64,000 nucleotides of DNA from Aliarcobacter butzleri (lineage in GTDB: Bacteria > Campylobacterota > Campylobacteria > Campylobacterales > Arcobacteraceae), in assembly GCF_900187115.1 (NCBI RefSeq), contig NZ_LT906455.1:1240001-1304000 (forward strand), in the 5' to 3' direction. Numbering within the stretch: position 1 is the first letter of the stretch; each line of letters starts with the position of its first letter. The notes beneath the pieces were generated by a model, which made no database searches, was not told where the DNA came from, and saw only the letters and a list, made by a program, of their open reading frames with translations. This document shows positions 53,499 to 63,694 of the stretch, in pieces. The position numbers and the translations under genes are program-made.

Positions 53499-54716
53499 AT
53501 GAACAAATCATATTTAGAAAGTATGCCTGATGCTAATGGTTTTTTTGGTAAATTTGGAGGTTCCTTTATTCCTCCTGAATTAGAAAAACCTTTTGAAGAG
53601 ATCAAAAAAGCTTATGAAGAATTAAAAAATTCTCCTAAATTTATAGAAGAGTTAAAATATGTTAGAAAACACTATCAAGGAAGACCAACTCCAATCTCAT
53701 TTGCAAAAAATCTAACACAATTTTGTGGTGGAGCAAAAATTTATCTAAAAAGAGAAGATTTAAATCATACTGGTGCTCATAAATTAAACCATTGTATGGC
53801 TGAAGTAATCTTAGCAAAACATCTTGGAAAGAAAAAAGTAATAGCTGAAACAGGAGCTGGTCAACACGGTGTTGCACTTGCAACTGCTGCGGCTTATTTT
53901 GGGCTTGAATGTGAAATTCATATGGGTGAAGTTGATATTGCAAAAGAGCATCCAAATGTTGTTAGAATGAAAATTCTTGGAGCAAAAGTAGTTCCAGCAA
54001 CTCATGGACTTAAAACTTTAAAAGAAGCTGTTGATTCAGCATTTGAAGCATATTTGGCTGATACAAAAAACTCTATTTATTGTATTGGTTCTGTTGTTGG
54101 TCCACATCCATTTCCTATGATGGTAAGAGATTTCCAAAGTGTTATTGGATTTGAAGCACGTGAGCAATTTTTAGAACATGAAGGGAAACTTCCAGATGCC
54201 GTTGCCGCTTGTGTTGGTGGTGGAAGTAATGCTATGGGAATTTTCTCTGGATTTATTGATGATAAACAAGTTGAACTTTATGGTGTTGAACCAATGGGAA
54301 AAGGTAATAAAATAGGTGAACACTCAGCATCTTTAACTTATGGAGAAGAAGGAATTATGCATGGATTCAACTCTATTATGTTAAAAGATAAAGATGGAAA
54401 CCCAGCTCCTGTTTACTCTATTGGAAGTGGAATTGATTATCCAAGCGTTGGACCAGAACACGCTTATTTAAAAGAAACTGGAAGAAGTAAAGTTGGACTT
54501 TGTAATGATAATGAAGCTGTTGATGCATTTTATAAATTATCTCAACTAGAAGGAATCATTCCTGCTTTAGAGTCAGCTCATGCAGTTGGATTTGCTATGA
54601 AATTAGCAAAAACTTTAGATAAAGAAAAAACTATTTTAATAAGTCTTAGTGGTCGTGGGGATAAAGATATTGATTTTGTTATTAATAACTACCCTATTCC
54701 CAATTCAAAATTTTAA
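53499..54716 (+). CDS. trpB: Tryptophan synthase beta chain
   Basis: A 405-residue PLP enzyme condensing indole and serine. [16 protein letters not shown] (about 84-99) contains the PLP Lys in HKLNH, and [19 protein letters not shown] and GRGDKD follow. This is the canonical TrpB. No trpA neighbour; trpD is far away, so the pathway is dispersed. It lies 31 bases after dnaJ. Confidence 0.95.
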   Translation: MNKSYLESMPDANGFFGKFGGSFIPPELEKPFEEIKKAYEELKNSPKFIEELKYVRKHYQGRPTPISFAKNLTQFCGGAKIYLKREDLNHTGAHKLNHCMAEVILAKHLGKKKVIAETGAGQHGVALATAAAYFGLECEIHMGEVDIAKEHPNVVRMKILGAKVVPATHGLKTLKEAVDSAFEAYLADTKNSIYCIGSVVGPHPFPMMVRDFQSVIGFEAREQFLEHEGKLPDAVAACVGGGSNAMGIFSGFIDDKQVELYGVEPMGKGNKIGEHSASLTYGEEGIMHGFNSIMLKDKDGNPAPVYSIGSGIDYPSVGPEHAYLKETGRSKVGLCNDNEAVDAFYKLSQLEGIIPALESAHAVGFAMKLAKTLDKEKTILISLSGRGDKDIDFVINNYPIPNSKF

Positions 54717-54726
54717 AGGTTAAAAA

Positions 54727-55317
54727 ATGAAATTAGAATATGCTGGTTTTAGACCAATTATAAGTCAACATGGAATATCTTTTAAAAGAGGAAAAGATGA
54801 TAAATTTATCTATCTTCCTTTTGCTTATGAAATTCTAAATGCTTTAAATAATGACTATGATTCTACAAAAAATCACTCTCATTCAATAAAAATAGAAGAA
54901 CTAAATATGGAAAAGATATTAAAAATAATCTCTTCTATTTATTCAAAAATAGATACTGAATTAGATGAAAAAGTTAAAAGTTATATAAAACATTTAGATG
55001 AGGAAGAAAAAGAAGTAGAAAATAGAACAACTTTGAGTGATATTGAAAAAAATATATATTTAGAAAATCTAAAACTAATGAGAACTTACAAAATTCAAAG
55101 AGCAAAAAATAAAATCTTTTATTATTATTGTGTCTCAGCTATTGTTGAAATCATCAAAAAAAATAAAATAAGAAAAATTGATTTACCATTTAACGAAAAA
55201 TTTTGGCATATTCTAAAATCTATTCAAAGTAAACTTCAATCTCAAAATATCTCTTCAACTATAAAAGTAGATGAACTTGAAGGTTTAAAAATCAAATTTA
55301 CTGTGAATATTTTCTAA
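54727..55317 (+). CDS. Conserved-looking protein of unknown function
   Basis: A 196-residue soluble protein. The start YAGFRPIISQHGISFKRGKDDKFIYLPFAYEIL is well structured (residues 5-37), then a long charged helix region (about 55-150, IEELNMEKILKIISSIYSKI) and a hydrophobic segment (FYYYCVSAIVEIIKK). I do not know a function. It starts 10 bases after trpB with AAAGGTTAAAAA upstream. Confidence 0.65.
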   Translation: MKLEYAGFRPIISQHGISFKRGKDDKFIYLPFAYEILNALNNDYDSTKNHSHSIKIEELNMEKILKIISSIYSKIDTELDEKVKSYIKHLDEEEKEVENRTTLSDIEKNIYLENLKLMRTYKIQRAKNKIFYYYCVSAIVEIIKKNKIRKIDLPFNEKFWHILKSIQSKLQSQNISSTIKVDELEGLKIKFTVNIF

Positions 55318-55977
55318 CTAAAACTGCTTAATTAAATTTGTATTGTAGTTATCTAACTCTTTATATTTAGTTAGCAGTTCTTCATATTTTAAACTATAAT
55401 CTTCATATAAAAATGAATATCTATCATCTTTGTTTTTATATTTATTATAACCATCTTTTGAAGTTTTAGAAAAACTGCTCATAAAATCAAAAGAGTTTAT
55501 CTCTAAAAGTATGTTATCTAGCATATCTTGAGATATTACCTCTGTATTAGAAGTGTTTTGATTCACTTTATTTGTAATTGATTGATGTAACAAATTAAAT
55601 AAAGATGAATTTCCATATTTTGACTTAAAATAACTATTTTTATCACTATATCTATCAGTTAAATATTCAAATCCAACCGTAAAGGGTTGACCTAAAATTA
55701 CGTTAAATAAAGCTTTTGATAGATTCTCATCTTTTGAAAATAGTGTAGCAAGTCTTAAATTCTTTGCCATATTTTTATCATCTTCATTTTGAAACAATTT
55801 TTCTATCTCTTCTAAAGTTATACCTTTTATATTTTCATAACTTAAATCAGCTGTTTTAGAAGATTTATTTTCATTGTTCACATCAACTAAAGTATGCAAA
55901 AATTTATCAACTTCTTGATTTGAACTTTGTTGATTATAAGCTTTTGCTATTGCTATTTCGTAATTTGAATTTATCAT
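55318..55977 (-). CDS. Protein of unknown function
   Basis: A 219-residue helical, Asn/Ser/Lys-rich protein with no signal peptide and no motif I recognise. It includes FNVILGQPFTVGFEYLTDRYSD as the best-conserved-looking stretch (about 92-115). It directly follows the DUF455 gene with no gap and its stop abuts the previous gene's stop on the other strand. Confidence 0.55.
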   Translation of the reverse strand: MINSNYEIAIAKAYNQQSSNQEVDKFLHTLVDVNNENKSSKTADLSYENIKGITLEEIEKLFQNEDDKNMAKNLRLATLFSKDENLSKALFNVILGQPFTVGFEYLTDRYSDKNSYFKSKYGNSSLFNLLHQSITNKVNQNTSNTEVISQDMLDNILLEINSFDFMSSFSKTSKDGYNKYKNKDDRYSFLYEDYSLKYEELLTKYKELDNYNTNLIKQF

Positions 55978-56796
55978 TTAGTTACAATCTTCTTTTTTTG
56001 ATAATTTTTTTAGCTCATTACAAGAAAAACCTGCCTCTTTTCTAGCAATAAAGTTCAAATCCATCTTTCTACTCGTACTTCCTGGAAAAACTTCTTCTAT
56101 TATTTCTAAATAAGTTGATTCAGGCTCTAAGTTCAACCTTTCACACTCGTATTTAAACCAAAAATCACCTTTTTTTACATGACTTACTTCTTCTTCTAAA
56201 ATAAGCTTTAAAGCTTCAATGAATCTTACATTAAATTCATCTTTGTTTGAATTTAACTTTTCCATAATTTTTGGATTTTGATCAAGTCCATTAGCTTCAA
56301 GATATCTAGGAACTGCTGCCATTCTTCTTAAAAAATCAGGAGTTTGCTCCATAGCTTCAAATAAATTTTTATGTACAGGAAAATCCCCATAAGTTCCTCC
56401 AAGTTCAGTAAGTAACTCTTCAAGCATCAAAAAGTGTCGTATTTCATCTTCTGCTACTTCTAACCAATCTTGATAATATTTTAAAGGTAAATTATGAAAT
56501 CTAAGTGCTGCATCTAAAGCTAAGTCAATCGCTGAATATTCAATGTGTAAAATAGTATGAACTAAATATTTTTTACCTTCAATAGTTTTAAAGTTTTTTA
56601 TAGGAGGTAAAGCTGTTGGTTTAATTATTTCTAAAAAAGATGAATAAGAAGGCTCTTTTAGGCTTAAAGCTTTATAGTTATCATCAAAAATAAGTTTATT
56701 ATCCAAAAAAAGTTTATAAAATTTATAAAATTTTTCAATTTTATCTTTTGGTTTGCTTGTTAATAAAACTTCTTCAAGCATAGTAAAATAATACAT
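55978..56796 (-). CDS. DUF455 ferritin-like protein
   Basis: A 272-residue helical protein of the DUF455/MiaE-like ferritin superfamily. HTILHIEYSAIDLALDAALRF (about 80-100), EDEIRHFLMLEELLTELGG (about 117-135) and EEEVSHVKKGDFWF (about 212-225) give E, EXXH and EXXH, the di-iron ligands. Such proteins occur widely in proteobacteria, possibly as tRNA or lipid hydroxylases. Function is not established. It leads a two-gene unit. Confidence 0.85.
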   Translation of the reverse strand: MYYFTMLEEVLLTSKPKDKIEKFYKFYKLFLDNKLIFDDNYKALSLKEPSYSSFLEIIKPTALPPIKNFKTIEGKKYLVHTILHIEYSAIDLALDAALRFHNLPLKYYQDWLEVAEDEIRHFLMLEELLTELGGTYGDFPVHKNLFEAMEQTPDFLRRMAAVPRYLEANGLDQNPKIMEKLNSNKDEFNVRFIEALKLILEEEVSHVKKGDFWFKYECERLNLEPESTYLEIIEEVFPGSTSRKMDLNFIARKEAGFSCNELKKLSKKEDCN

Positions 56797-56850
56797 TAAT
56801 TAACCTCTTTTTTGATATAATGAAAGAATTTTATCAAACTAAGGTTTAAA

Positions 56851-57444
56851 ATGGAAATTAAACTACATCCTATGGGCGATTATCAAACAAACTGTTACAT
56901 TGTAACTATTGATAATAAAGATATTATTATTGATCCAGGAGTAGGCGCTTTGTCTTGGATAGAAGCAAATGCGAAAAATCCAATTGCCGTTTTAAATACT
57001 CACGGACATTTTGACCATGTTTGGTCAAATCAAATAGTAAAAGAAACTTTTGATATCAAATTGTATACGCCAAAAGATGATAGTTTTATGCTTACATTAA
57101 ATCCATATAATATGGGAATGCCACCTTCTTATGCAGATGTTTTAGTAAATCCAGATGAAGAGATAGAACTTGAAGGTATAAAAGTAAAATTTCATCATTT
57201 TCCAGGTCATACACCAGGCTGTAGTGTAATTGAGATAGAAAACAGTTTATTTAGTGGCGATTTTATTTTTAAAGGAACTATTGGAAGATTTGATTTCCCA
57301 AACTCTGATGCAAAACTAATGAAACAAAGTATAAATAAAATATTAACATGGAAAAACAACTTTCATGTTTATCCAGGACATGGAGATAAAACAACTTTAC
57401 AAAACGAAATTGAAACACTTAAACAGTGGGAAAGACATATTTAA
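56851..57444 (+). CDS. Metallo-beta-lactamase-fold hydrolase (glyoxalase II-like)
   Basis: A 197-residue metal hydrolase with NTHGHFDHVWS (HxHxDH, about 49-59), FPGHTPGCS, GDFIFKGTIGR and VYPGHGD, typical of the short GloB-like YcbL class. It may cleave S-acyl-glutathione-like thioesters. TATAAT is about 30 bases before the start. Its stop overlaps the ATG of the GGDEF gene by one base. Confidence 0.9.
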   Translation: MEIKLHPMGDYQTNCYIVTIDNKDIIIDPGVGALSWIEANAKNPIAVLNTHGHFDHVWSNQIVKETFDIKLYTPKDDSFMLTLNPYNMGMPPSYADVLVNPDEEIELEGIKVKFHHFPGHTPGCSVIEIENSLFSGDFIFKGTIGRFDFPNSDAKLMKQSINKILTWKNNFHVYPGHGDKTTLQNEIETLKQWERHI

Positions 57445-58346
57445 TGAACAAATCTTGTGAAGAAGTTTTAGCAAAAAGCCAGGAATTAAGGTTATTAGGA
57501 TTAGAGGATTATTCTTTAAATATTTTTAATTATTTAAATACAAACTATCAAATTAATTTTCTAAAAATATATATAAAAAAGCAAAATGATATTGAAAACT
57601 TATTTGATAATTCACAAAAAAATGAAAACTATTTATTTAATACATTAAAATTCAAACAAAACAATGAATATGAAGTTATTTTTAGTCTTCTTTCTACAAC
57701 ACAAAAAGAGTTTGAAGATATAAAAAATAGACTAAATTTTATAAAATTAGCACTAGAGATTTTTTCACAATCTTTATTTAGTAAATATTTAGAAAAAGTT
57801 ATAGAAGACATATCTATAATTGATTCTCTAACAGGAAATTATAACCGTCACTATTTATATCATTATATTGAGCCTTTGTTTAGTTTATCAAATAGAAAAC
57901 AAGAAAAGATTGCTTTTTTAAGAATTAGTATTGATCACTTCAAAGCAGTAATTGATGAATTTAACTATAAAATTGGAGATAAAGTCATCAAGGTTTTATC
58001 TAAAACAATAAAAAGTAGTATTAGAGACTCTGATACAGTTATAAGAATGACAAATGATGGACATTTGATAATTTTGCCAAATATTACAAACTCAGACAAT
58101 GCCGTTTTAGTCGCAAATAAATTAATAGATAAATTTAGTAAAGAAAAAATTGTTGTAAACGAAGATACAAAACAAACTTTGATGAAAACTATTTGTGTTG
58201 GTATCACAATATATCCTGATGATGGTGTAGATATTGATACAATAATTAGAAAATCTGATATAGCTTTATACGAAGCAAAAAATATGGGAAGAAGTACAGT
58301 ATTTGTATTTAATGAAGAAGAAACAAACAAAGTAGAACTTTTTTAG
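57444..58346 (+). CDS. Degenerate GGDEF-domain protein (first of a tandem pair)
   Basis: The start at 57444 overlaps the previous stop (TAATG). A 300-residue protein with a helical N-terminal half (about 1-125) and a GGDEF fold from DSLTGNYNRHYLYHYIEP on. The active-site stretch reads RMTNDGHLIILP; the GGDEF motif is NDGHL, so c-di-GMP synthesis is not expected. The rest (ISIDHFKAVIDEFNYKIGD) is well kept, so a receptor or scaffold function is likely. The C-terminus ends EETNKVELF. Confidence 0.85.
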   Translation: MNKSCEEVLAKSQELRLLGLEDYSLNIFNYLNTNYQINFLKIYIKKQNDIENLFDNSQKNENYLFNTLKFKQNNEYEVIFSLLSTTQKEFEDIKNRLNFIKLALEIFSQSLFSKYLEKVIEDISIIDSLTGNYNRHYLYHYIEPLFSLSNRKQEKIAFLRISIDHFKAVIDEFNYKIGDKVIKVLSKTIKSSIRDSDTVIRMTNDGHLIILPNITNSDNAVLVANKLIDKFSKEKIVVNEDTKQTLMKTICVGITIYPDDGVDIDTIIRKSDIALYEAKNMGRSTVFVFNEEETNKVELF

Positions 58347-58353
58347 GTAAATA

Positions 58354-59322
58354 ATGAGCAGTATTTTAGAATTAATAAAACAATCAGCTACAGATGAAAA
58401 TGCTTTCAAATCATTAGAAAGTATTTTCAATTTTTATGAACAGTTACAATATGCAACTAATATTAAACAAGTAGCAGAAGATATTTTTATTTGGTTAAAT
58501 AAAGATTTTGATGTAAATAATCTCATTTTTTCACTTTTTGATATAAATAAAAGTATAAAAGAAGATATTCTTATTAAAGGAAAAGAGTTCTATTTAGATG
58601 ATGATTTATCTCATTTTTTTATAGTAAATACTCATACAAACTTAAATGCAACAGTATCATTTTGTGCAACTTCACAAGAACATTCAAAATTTTTAGAAGA
58701 AAAATATCAAACAATTGAAGCTGCTTTTTCTCAAGTTTCACCAATTATTCAAAATAGTATTCTAAAGAAAAACTTTATAGACTCATTATCTTTAGACTCT
58801 GTTACAAATGTTTATACAAGAGACTATTTAATAAAAATGTTATCTGAAAGAATTAGACTTTTAGAAAGTGAACAAAATGAAATGTATTTATTAATGATAG
58901 GAATAGATAGATTTAAAGCTATTATTGATGAATTTAATTATGAAATAGGTGATAAAGTTTTAATTGAATTAGCACGAGTAATTCACTCAAATATCAGTGA
59001 ATTTGATATGGTAGGAAGATTAAATGCTGATATGTTTTTAGTTTCATTAAATGATTGTAATGAAATACAAGCTTGTAATATTGCAAAAAAGATTATTTCT
59101 GATTTTTCTGAAATTGATATTTTAGTAGATAAAAGAAGTGGTCAAACTTTGAAAAAAACTATTTGTATTGGTTTAGAAAGATATCTACCAAATTATAATA
59201 TTTCATTAGATGACTCTATAAAAAATGCAGATACAGCGCTTTACGAAGCAAGAAATAAAGGACGAGGTCAATTTTTTAAATTTAGCGATTTAAAATCTGA
59301 AGATAACATAGAGTTATTTTAA
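58354..59322 (+). CDS. Degenerate GGDEF-domain protein (second of a tandem pair)
   Basis: A 322-residue paralogue of the preceding protein, with the same order: an N-terminal helical/GAF-like region (about 1-140) and a GGDEF fold (SLDSVTNVYTRDYLIKML, GIDRFKAIIDEFNYEIGD). The signature is replaced by LNADMF, so it too should lack cyclase activity. The C-terminus again ends in NIELF. Likely derived by duplication, and 8 bases downstream of its partner. Confidence 0.85.
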   Translation: MSSILELIKQSATDENAFKSLESIFNFYEQLQYATNIKQVAEDIFIWLNKDFDVNNLIFSLFDINKSIKEDILIKGKEFYLDDDLSHFFIVNTHTNLNATVSFCATSQEHSKFLEEKYQTIEAAFSQVSPIIQNSILKKNFIDSLSLDSVTNVYTRDYLIKMLSERIRLLESEQNEMYLLMIGIDRFKAIIDEFNYEIGDKVLIELARVIHSNISEFDMVGRLNADMFLVSLNDCNEIQACNIAKKIISDFSEIDILVDKRSGQTLKKTICIGLERYLPNYNISLDDSIKNADTALYEARNKGRGQFFKFSDLKSEDNIELF

Positions 59323-59324
59323 AC

Positions 59325-60239
59325 CTACATTATCTTTCTAGCTTTTACATAAACTCTTTTAGGAGCTGGATAACCTTCTACTGTTTTACTACTATCATTT
59401 GGGTCTAAAAAGTCTTCTAAACTCTCATCAAAAGACCAAGGAGTTTTTCTTTGTTCTTGTGAAGTTGTAATAGTTGTTGCTAATACTTCTATATTCTCAA
59501 ACCCTGCTCTTTCCAACCAATTTTTAAGTGCAGGAATTGTTGGAATAAAATAGATATTTGGAATTTTAGAATATCTTTTATTTGGAGTTAAACAAATCTC
59601 TTCTTCTCCATCAATCATAAAAGTGTCAATTAAAATTTCACCTTTACTATTTAATCCACGTGCTAATGATTTTAAAGTTCCAACAGGATCAGGTCTATGA
59701 TATAAAACTCCAAGCATAAAAATAAAATCAAATTTGTGATTATAAAATTCTAAATGTTCAACTCCAAGCATTTCATAAACAATATCTGATTTTACAAAAT
59801 GATTTACAAACTCAAATTGATGTAAAGTTAATGGTGATGGATCGAAACCTATCAATCTTTTAGGACAATCTTCTAACATTCTAAACATATAATAACCATT
59901 GTTGCAACCAATATCAGCAACTACTTTATCTTTTAGATTAAAATATGGACGAATTAAATTATATTTGATATTACTTTGCCATTCACTATCAATTTCTAAA
60001 TCAAAAATTTTAAAAGGACCTTTTCTCCAAGGAATAAGTTTTTTAGCTGTTTGAACTATTATTTCATACTCTTCATCACCCAAATCAGCCCTATTTCCTA
60101 TACTAAACCAATCTCCATAATCTATTTTTAGATTTGATTTTTCTATTTTACAAGCTTCTTTTAGTTGTAAAAACCAAGGTTCAACATTTTTCCAAGTTCG
60201 ACACTCTTCTTTTTTCTTTTGTAATATTTCTAAATTCAT
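59325..60239 (-). CDS. cmoB: tRNA U34 carboxymethyltransferase
   Basis: A 304-residue enzyme that transfers a carboxymethyl group to 5-hydroxyuridine at the tRNA wobble position. VVADIGCNNGYYMFRML (about 115-131) is the SAM/Cx-SAM binding loop. WRKGPF and VLYHRPDPVGTLKSL are conserved in CmoB. It is convergent with the second GGDEF gene, with 2 bases between stops. Confidence 0.93.
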   Translation of the reverse strand: MNLEILQKKKEECRTWKNVEPWFLQLKEACKIEKSNLKIDYGDWFSIGNRADLGDEEYEIIVQTAKKLIPWRKGPFKIFDLEIDSEWQSNIKYNLIRPYFNLKDKVVADIGCNNGYYMFRMLEDCPKRLIGFDPSPLTLHQFEFVNHFVKSDIVYEMLGVEHLEFYNHKFDFIFMLGVLYHRPDPVGTLKSLARGLNSKGEILIDTFMIDGEEEICLTPNKRYSKIPNIYFIPTIPALKNWLERAGFENIEVLATTITTSQEQRKTPWSFDESLEDFLDPNDSSKTVEGYPAPKRVYVKARKIM

Positions 60240-60307
60240 GGGCAGTATTATAGATATTTAAGCTAAAATTCCATCTTAAATTACCATATTTAAAAAGGAA
60301 AATTAAA

Positions 60308-60805
60308 ATGAAAATCCTAAAATTAGATAAAAAATATAAAAATGATTTTATACATATAAACAATACAACAAAAGAATATTTATCAAATCCAAGTTTTTTT
60401 ATAGGATTTTTTACAGAAAATGAAATAAATAGCTTTTTAGAGACTGAAGATAAAGCTATTTTTTATGGAGTAATAGAAAATGAAAAGTTAGTTGCAATTT
60501 CAGGACTATTTTTTGAAATTGAAGATTTTTTAGATGAATTAAAGTTACTTAACATAAATCCAAAAGATGTAGCAGAAATCGGAGCTTGTATGACATTACC
60601 AACTTCTCGTTCAAAAGGTTATATGCTTAACTTAAATAAAAAATTATTAGAAATTGCAAAAACAAAAAAAATAAAATATATTTTAGCAACTGCTCATCCA
60701 GAAAACATTTCTAGCAATAAATCTTTACAAAATTTAAAAATGAAATTTATAAAAGAGTTTACTAGACATAATTTTCCTAGAAATCTGTATATTTTAGAAC
60801 TCTAA
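60308..60805 (+). CDS. GNAT-like acetyltransferase
   Basis: A 165-residue GNAT-fold protein. The strand/loop EIGACMTLPTSRSKGYMLNLNKKLLEIA (about 95-122) fits the acetyl-CoA site, with RSKGYM in place of the usual Q/RxxGxG. It follows AAAAGGAAAATTAAA, a good ribosome binding site. The substrate is unknown. Confidence 0.75.
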   Translation: MKILKLDKKYKNDFIHINNTTKEYLSNPSFFIGFFTENEINSFLETEDKAIFYGVIENEKLVAISGLFFEIEDFLDELKLLNINPKDVAEIGACMTLPTSRSKGYMLNLNKKLLEIAKTKKIKYILATAHPENISSNKSLQNLKMKFIKEFTRHNFPRNLYILEL

Positions 60806-60908
60806 AACTTCATATTTTTTAAAAAATATATGATAGAATACTGCCTTTATTAACGATGAGTTAACCTCTTTTTAATACAATTTGAAAAAATTTTTTAAAG
60901 GATATTCT

Positions 60909-63656
60909 TTGAAACTATCTAACGTCTTATTTTCATTTAAGACTACGCTTATTTTACTTAGCTTTTTAGCTATTGGAGCAGGAGTTGCCACATTTATTGA
61001 AAATGATTTTGGTACATCATCTGCTAGAGTTTTGGTTTATAACAATATTTGGTACGAAACTATTTTAGTCTTAACTACTATAAATTTAATTGGAATAATT
61101 TTTAAATATAAAATGTGGAGAAATAAACCTAGATTTATATTTCACTTTGCATTTGTTGTGATTTTAATTGGTGCAGGAATTACAAGATATATTGGATATG
61201 AAGGTATTATGCAAATTCCTGAAGGTCAAACAGAAAATAAAATGCTATCACTAGAACCTTATTTACAAATTACAATAAAAGATGGTGATAAAACATATTA
61301 TCAAGAGTATCAAAAAGAGTTTACATCTTTACTTCCAATTTTCAATAATTTCTCTCATGATATTCATTTTGGGGACAAATCTATAAAAATCAACTATAAA
61401 GATTATGTATTTGCAAAAAAAGAACAAGCTTCTATGGGATTGTTAAGTGTTGAAGCTATTTACAACGGTCAAACTCAAGCTGTTAGATTACCTGGTCAAA
61501 GAGGACAACAAGGAGTTGAAAGAGATTTAGATTTTGGTGATATATCAGTAAATTTAGTATATGGTTCAAAATATGTTGAACTACCTTTTGCTATTAAATT
61601 AAATGATTTTCAACTTGAAAGATATCCAGGAAGTATGTCTCCATCATCTTACGCTTCTGAAGTTACAGTTATAGAACAAGATGGAAAATCGTATGATTAT
61701 AGAATATTTATGAATAGAACTCTAAATGAAGGAAATTTCTTATTTTTCCAAAGTTCATATTTTCCTGATGAGACAGGAACTGTACTATCTGTAAATAATG
61801 ACCCAGGAAAATGGCCAACTTATTTAGGATATTTTTTATTAACTTTAGGATTACTTTTAAATTTCTTTGATGAAAAATCAAGATTTAGAAAACTTACAAA
61901 ATATGTAAGTGGTAAAAATTTAGCTATTTTTCTTTTAACTGCTGCCTGTTTCTTCTCTCCATCTTTACAAGCAAATCAAAATATCGAAGATGAAAATCTA
62001 CAACAAACAGTTGATTACTTAAATAATTTAAAAGATTCTTCAGCTGTAACTGCTGATAAATTTGGAGAATTAGCCGTTCAAAGTAATGGTGGAAGAATGA
62101 AACCACTAGGTACACTTAATAGAGAAATTATTCAAAAATTAAGTGGAAAAGCTTCATTTTTAGGAATGGATGCAAACCAACTAATCATTGGTATGTTATC
62201 AAATCCAAATGTTTGGAAAGATGTAAAAATAATCAAGATACAAACTCCAAAATTAAAAAAATTTTTAAATATTGATACACATGAAAACTATATCTCTTTT
62301 TCTGAAGCATTTGGAAGCGATGGAACATATTTATTAGCACAAGAAGCTGAAAAAGCTCTTCTTACAAAACCTATTGAAAGAGGAACTTATGAAAAAGATG
62401 TTATCAAAACAGATGAAAAATTAAATATTATTTATTCTGTATTTAATGGAACATTATTTAACATTTACCCTAAAGTAAAAGATTTAAATAACCTTAATGA
62501 TGATAACTATAAATGGTACTCTCCTCTTGAAGCAATAGAGACTTTTGAAGGGGAAAACCAATTTGCAATAGATTCTATTACAAGAGGATTAATCAACTCT
62601 ATTATTGAGAATAAATGGGAAGATGCAAATAATTTTATAGATATGATAGCTTTATATCAAGACAAAATTGGTAGCGATGTAAAACCATCAAAATCAAAAA
62701 TTGATGCAGAGATTATGTTCAATAAAATTGATATTTTCTTCAAATTAACTATTGCTTATATGATTTTAGGGTTAGTTATGTTGGTTGTTGCATTTATTAT
62801 AATCTTTAAACCAGAATTTAAACCTAAAAAGACAACTACAATATTTTTTATTATTCTAGCTACACTTTTTGCTTTACACACTTTTGGTATGGGTTATAGA
62901 TGGGTACTTTCAGGACATGCACCTTGGTCAAATATCTATGAAACTTTAGTTTATATATCTTGGTCAGCAGTTTTTGCAAGCGTTATTTTCTTTAGAAAAT
63001 CTCTTTTAGCTTTAAGTGCAGGTGTTATAATCGCAGGAATATTTATGTTTACTGCCCATTTAACAGATGTTGATCCTCAAATTACAACTTTAGTTCCAGT
63101 ATTAAAATCTTATTGGTTAACTATTCACGTTTCTATTTTGACTGCATCTTATGGATTCTTTGGACTTAGTGCAATTTTAGGGTTTTTAACTTTAATAATG
63201 TTCATTTTTAGAGATAAAAAACCACACCTTAATGATATAATTAAACATGTTTCAGCAATTAATGAAATTTCATTAATTATTGGTCTTGCAGCTATCACAG
63301 TTGGAAATTTCCTTGGAGGAGTTTGGGCAAATGAGTCTTGGGGAAGATATTGGGGATGGGATCCAAAAGAGACTTGGGCTTATGTATCAATAGTTGTTTA
63401 TGCTTTAGTATTACATTTAAGATTTATAAAATCTTTAAATACACCATTTGTTTTAGCAACAGCTTCACTATTAGCATTTAGTTCAATATTAATGACATAT
63501 TTAGGAGTAAATTTCTATTTATCAGGAATGCACTCTTATGCTACAGGAGATCCTGTTCCAATTCCAACTTGGGCTTATATGACTTTTGCTTTAGTTGTAA
63601 TTACTATTATTCTTGCAATAAAAAATAGAGATTTAAAAGACTCTATCTCAAACTAA
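60909..63656 (+). CDS. ccsBA: CcsBA fused cytochrome c haem lyase (System II)
   Basis: The TTG at 60909, 6 bases after AAAGGA, is preferred to the upstream in-frame TTG. The 915-residue protein fuses ResB/CcsB (N-terminal; helices about 10-30, 50-65 and 75-95, a large periplasmic part, later helices) with CcsA (about 620-915). The CcsA haem loop WGRYWGWDPKETWAYVS (WWD motif) and RWVLSGHAPWSN show it moves and attaches haem. Fused CcsBA is the form in Helicobacter and Campylobacter. It serves the abundant c-type cytochromes of these organisms. Confidence 0.94.
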   Translation: MKLSNVLFSFKTTLILLSFLAIGAGVATFIENDFGTSSARVLVYNNIWYETILVLTTINLIGIIFKYKMWRNKPRFIFHFAFVVILIGAGITRYIGYEGIMQIPEGQTENKMLSLEPYLQITIKDGDKTYYQEYQKEFTSLLPIFNNFSHDIHFGDKSIKINYKDYVFAKKEQASMGLLSVEAIYNGQTQAVRLPGQRGQQGVERDLDFGDISVNLVYGSKYVELPFAIKLNDFQLERYPGSMSPSSYASEVTVIEQDGKSYDYRIFMNRTLNEGNFLFFQSSYFPDETGTVLSVNNDPGKWPTYLGYFLLTLGLLLNFFDEKSRFRKLTKYVSGKNLAIFLLTAACFFSPSLQANQNIEDENLQQTVDYLNNLKDSSAVTADKFGELAVQSNGGRMKPLGTLNREIIQKLSGKASFLGMDANQLIIGMLSNPNVWKDVKIIKIQTPKLKKFLNIDTHENYISFSEAFGSDGTYLLAQEAEKALLTKPIERGTYEKDVIKTDEKLNIIYSVFNGTLFNIYPKVKDLNNLNDDNYKWYSPLEAIETFEGENQFAIDSITRGLINSIIENKWEDANNFIDMIALYQDKIGSDVKPSKSKIDAEIMFNKIDIFFKLTIAYMILGLVMLVVAFIIIFKPEFKPKKTTTIFFIILATLFALHTFGMGYRWVLSGHAPWSNIYETLVYISWSAVFASVIFFRKSLLALSAGVIIAGIFMFTAHLTDVDPQITTLVPVLKSYWLTIHVSILTASYGFFGLSAILGFLTLIMFIFRDKKPHLNDIIKHVSAINEISLIIGLAAITVGNFLGGVWANESWGRYWGWDPKETWAYVSIVVYALVLHLRFIKSLNTPFVLATASLLAFSSILMTYLGVNFYLSGMHSYATGDPVPIPTWAYMTFALVVITIILAIKNRDLKDSISN

Positions 63657-63657
63657 A

Positions 63658-63682
63658 GGCTAGATTTTCTAGCCTTTTTTTA
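63658..63682 (+). terminator. Intrinsic terminator after ccsBA
   Basis: GGCTAGA (63658-63664), loop TTT, TCTAGCC (63668-63674) and a T tract to 63682. Confidence 0.8.
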
Positions 63683-63694
63683 TTAGGACAAAAA

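Noticed and set aside
60882-60908. Upstream TTG start of ccsBA
   Set aside because: AAAGGA is correctly spaced for the TTG at 60909, and the extra nine residues have no homologue pattern that I recognise.
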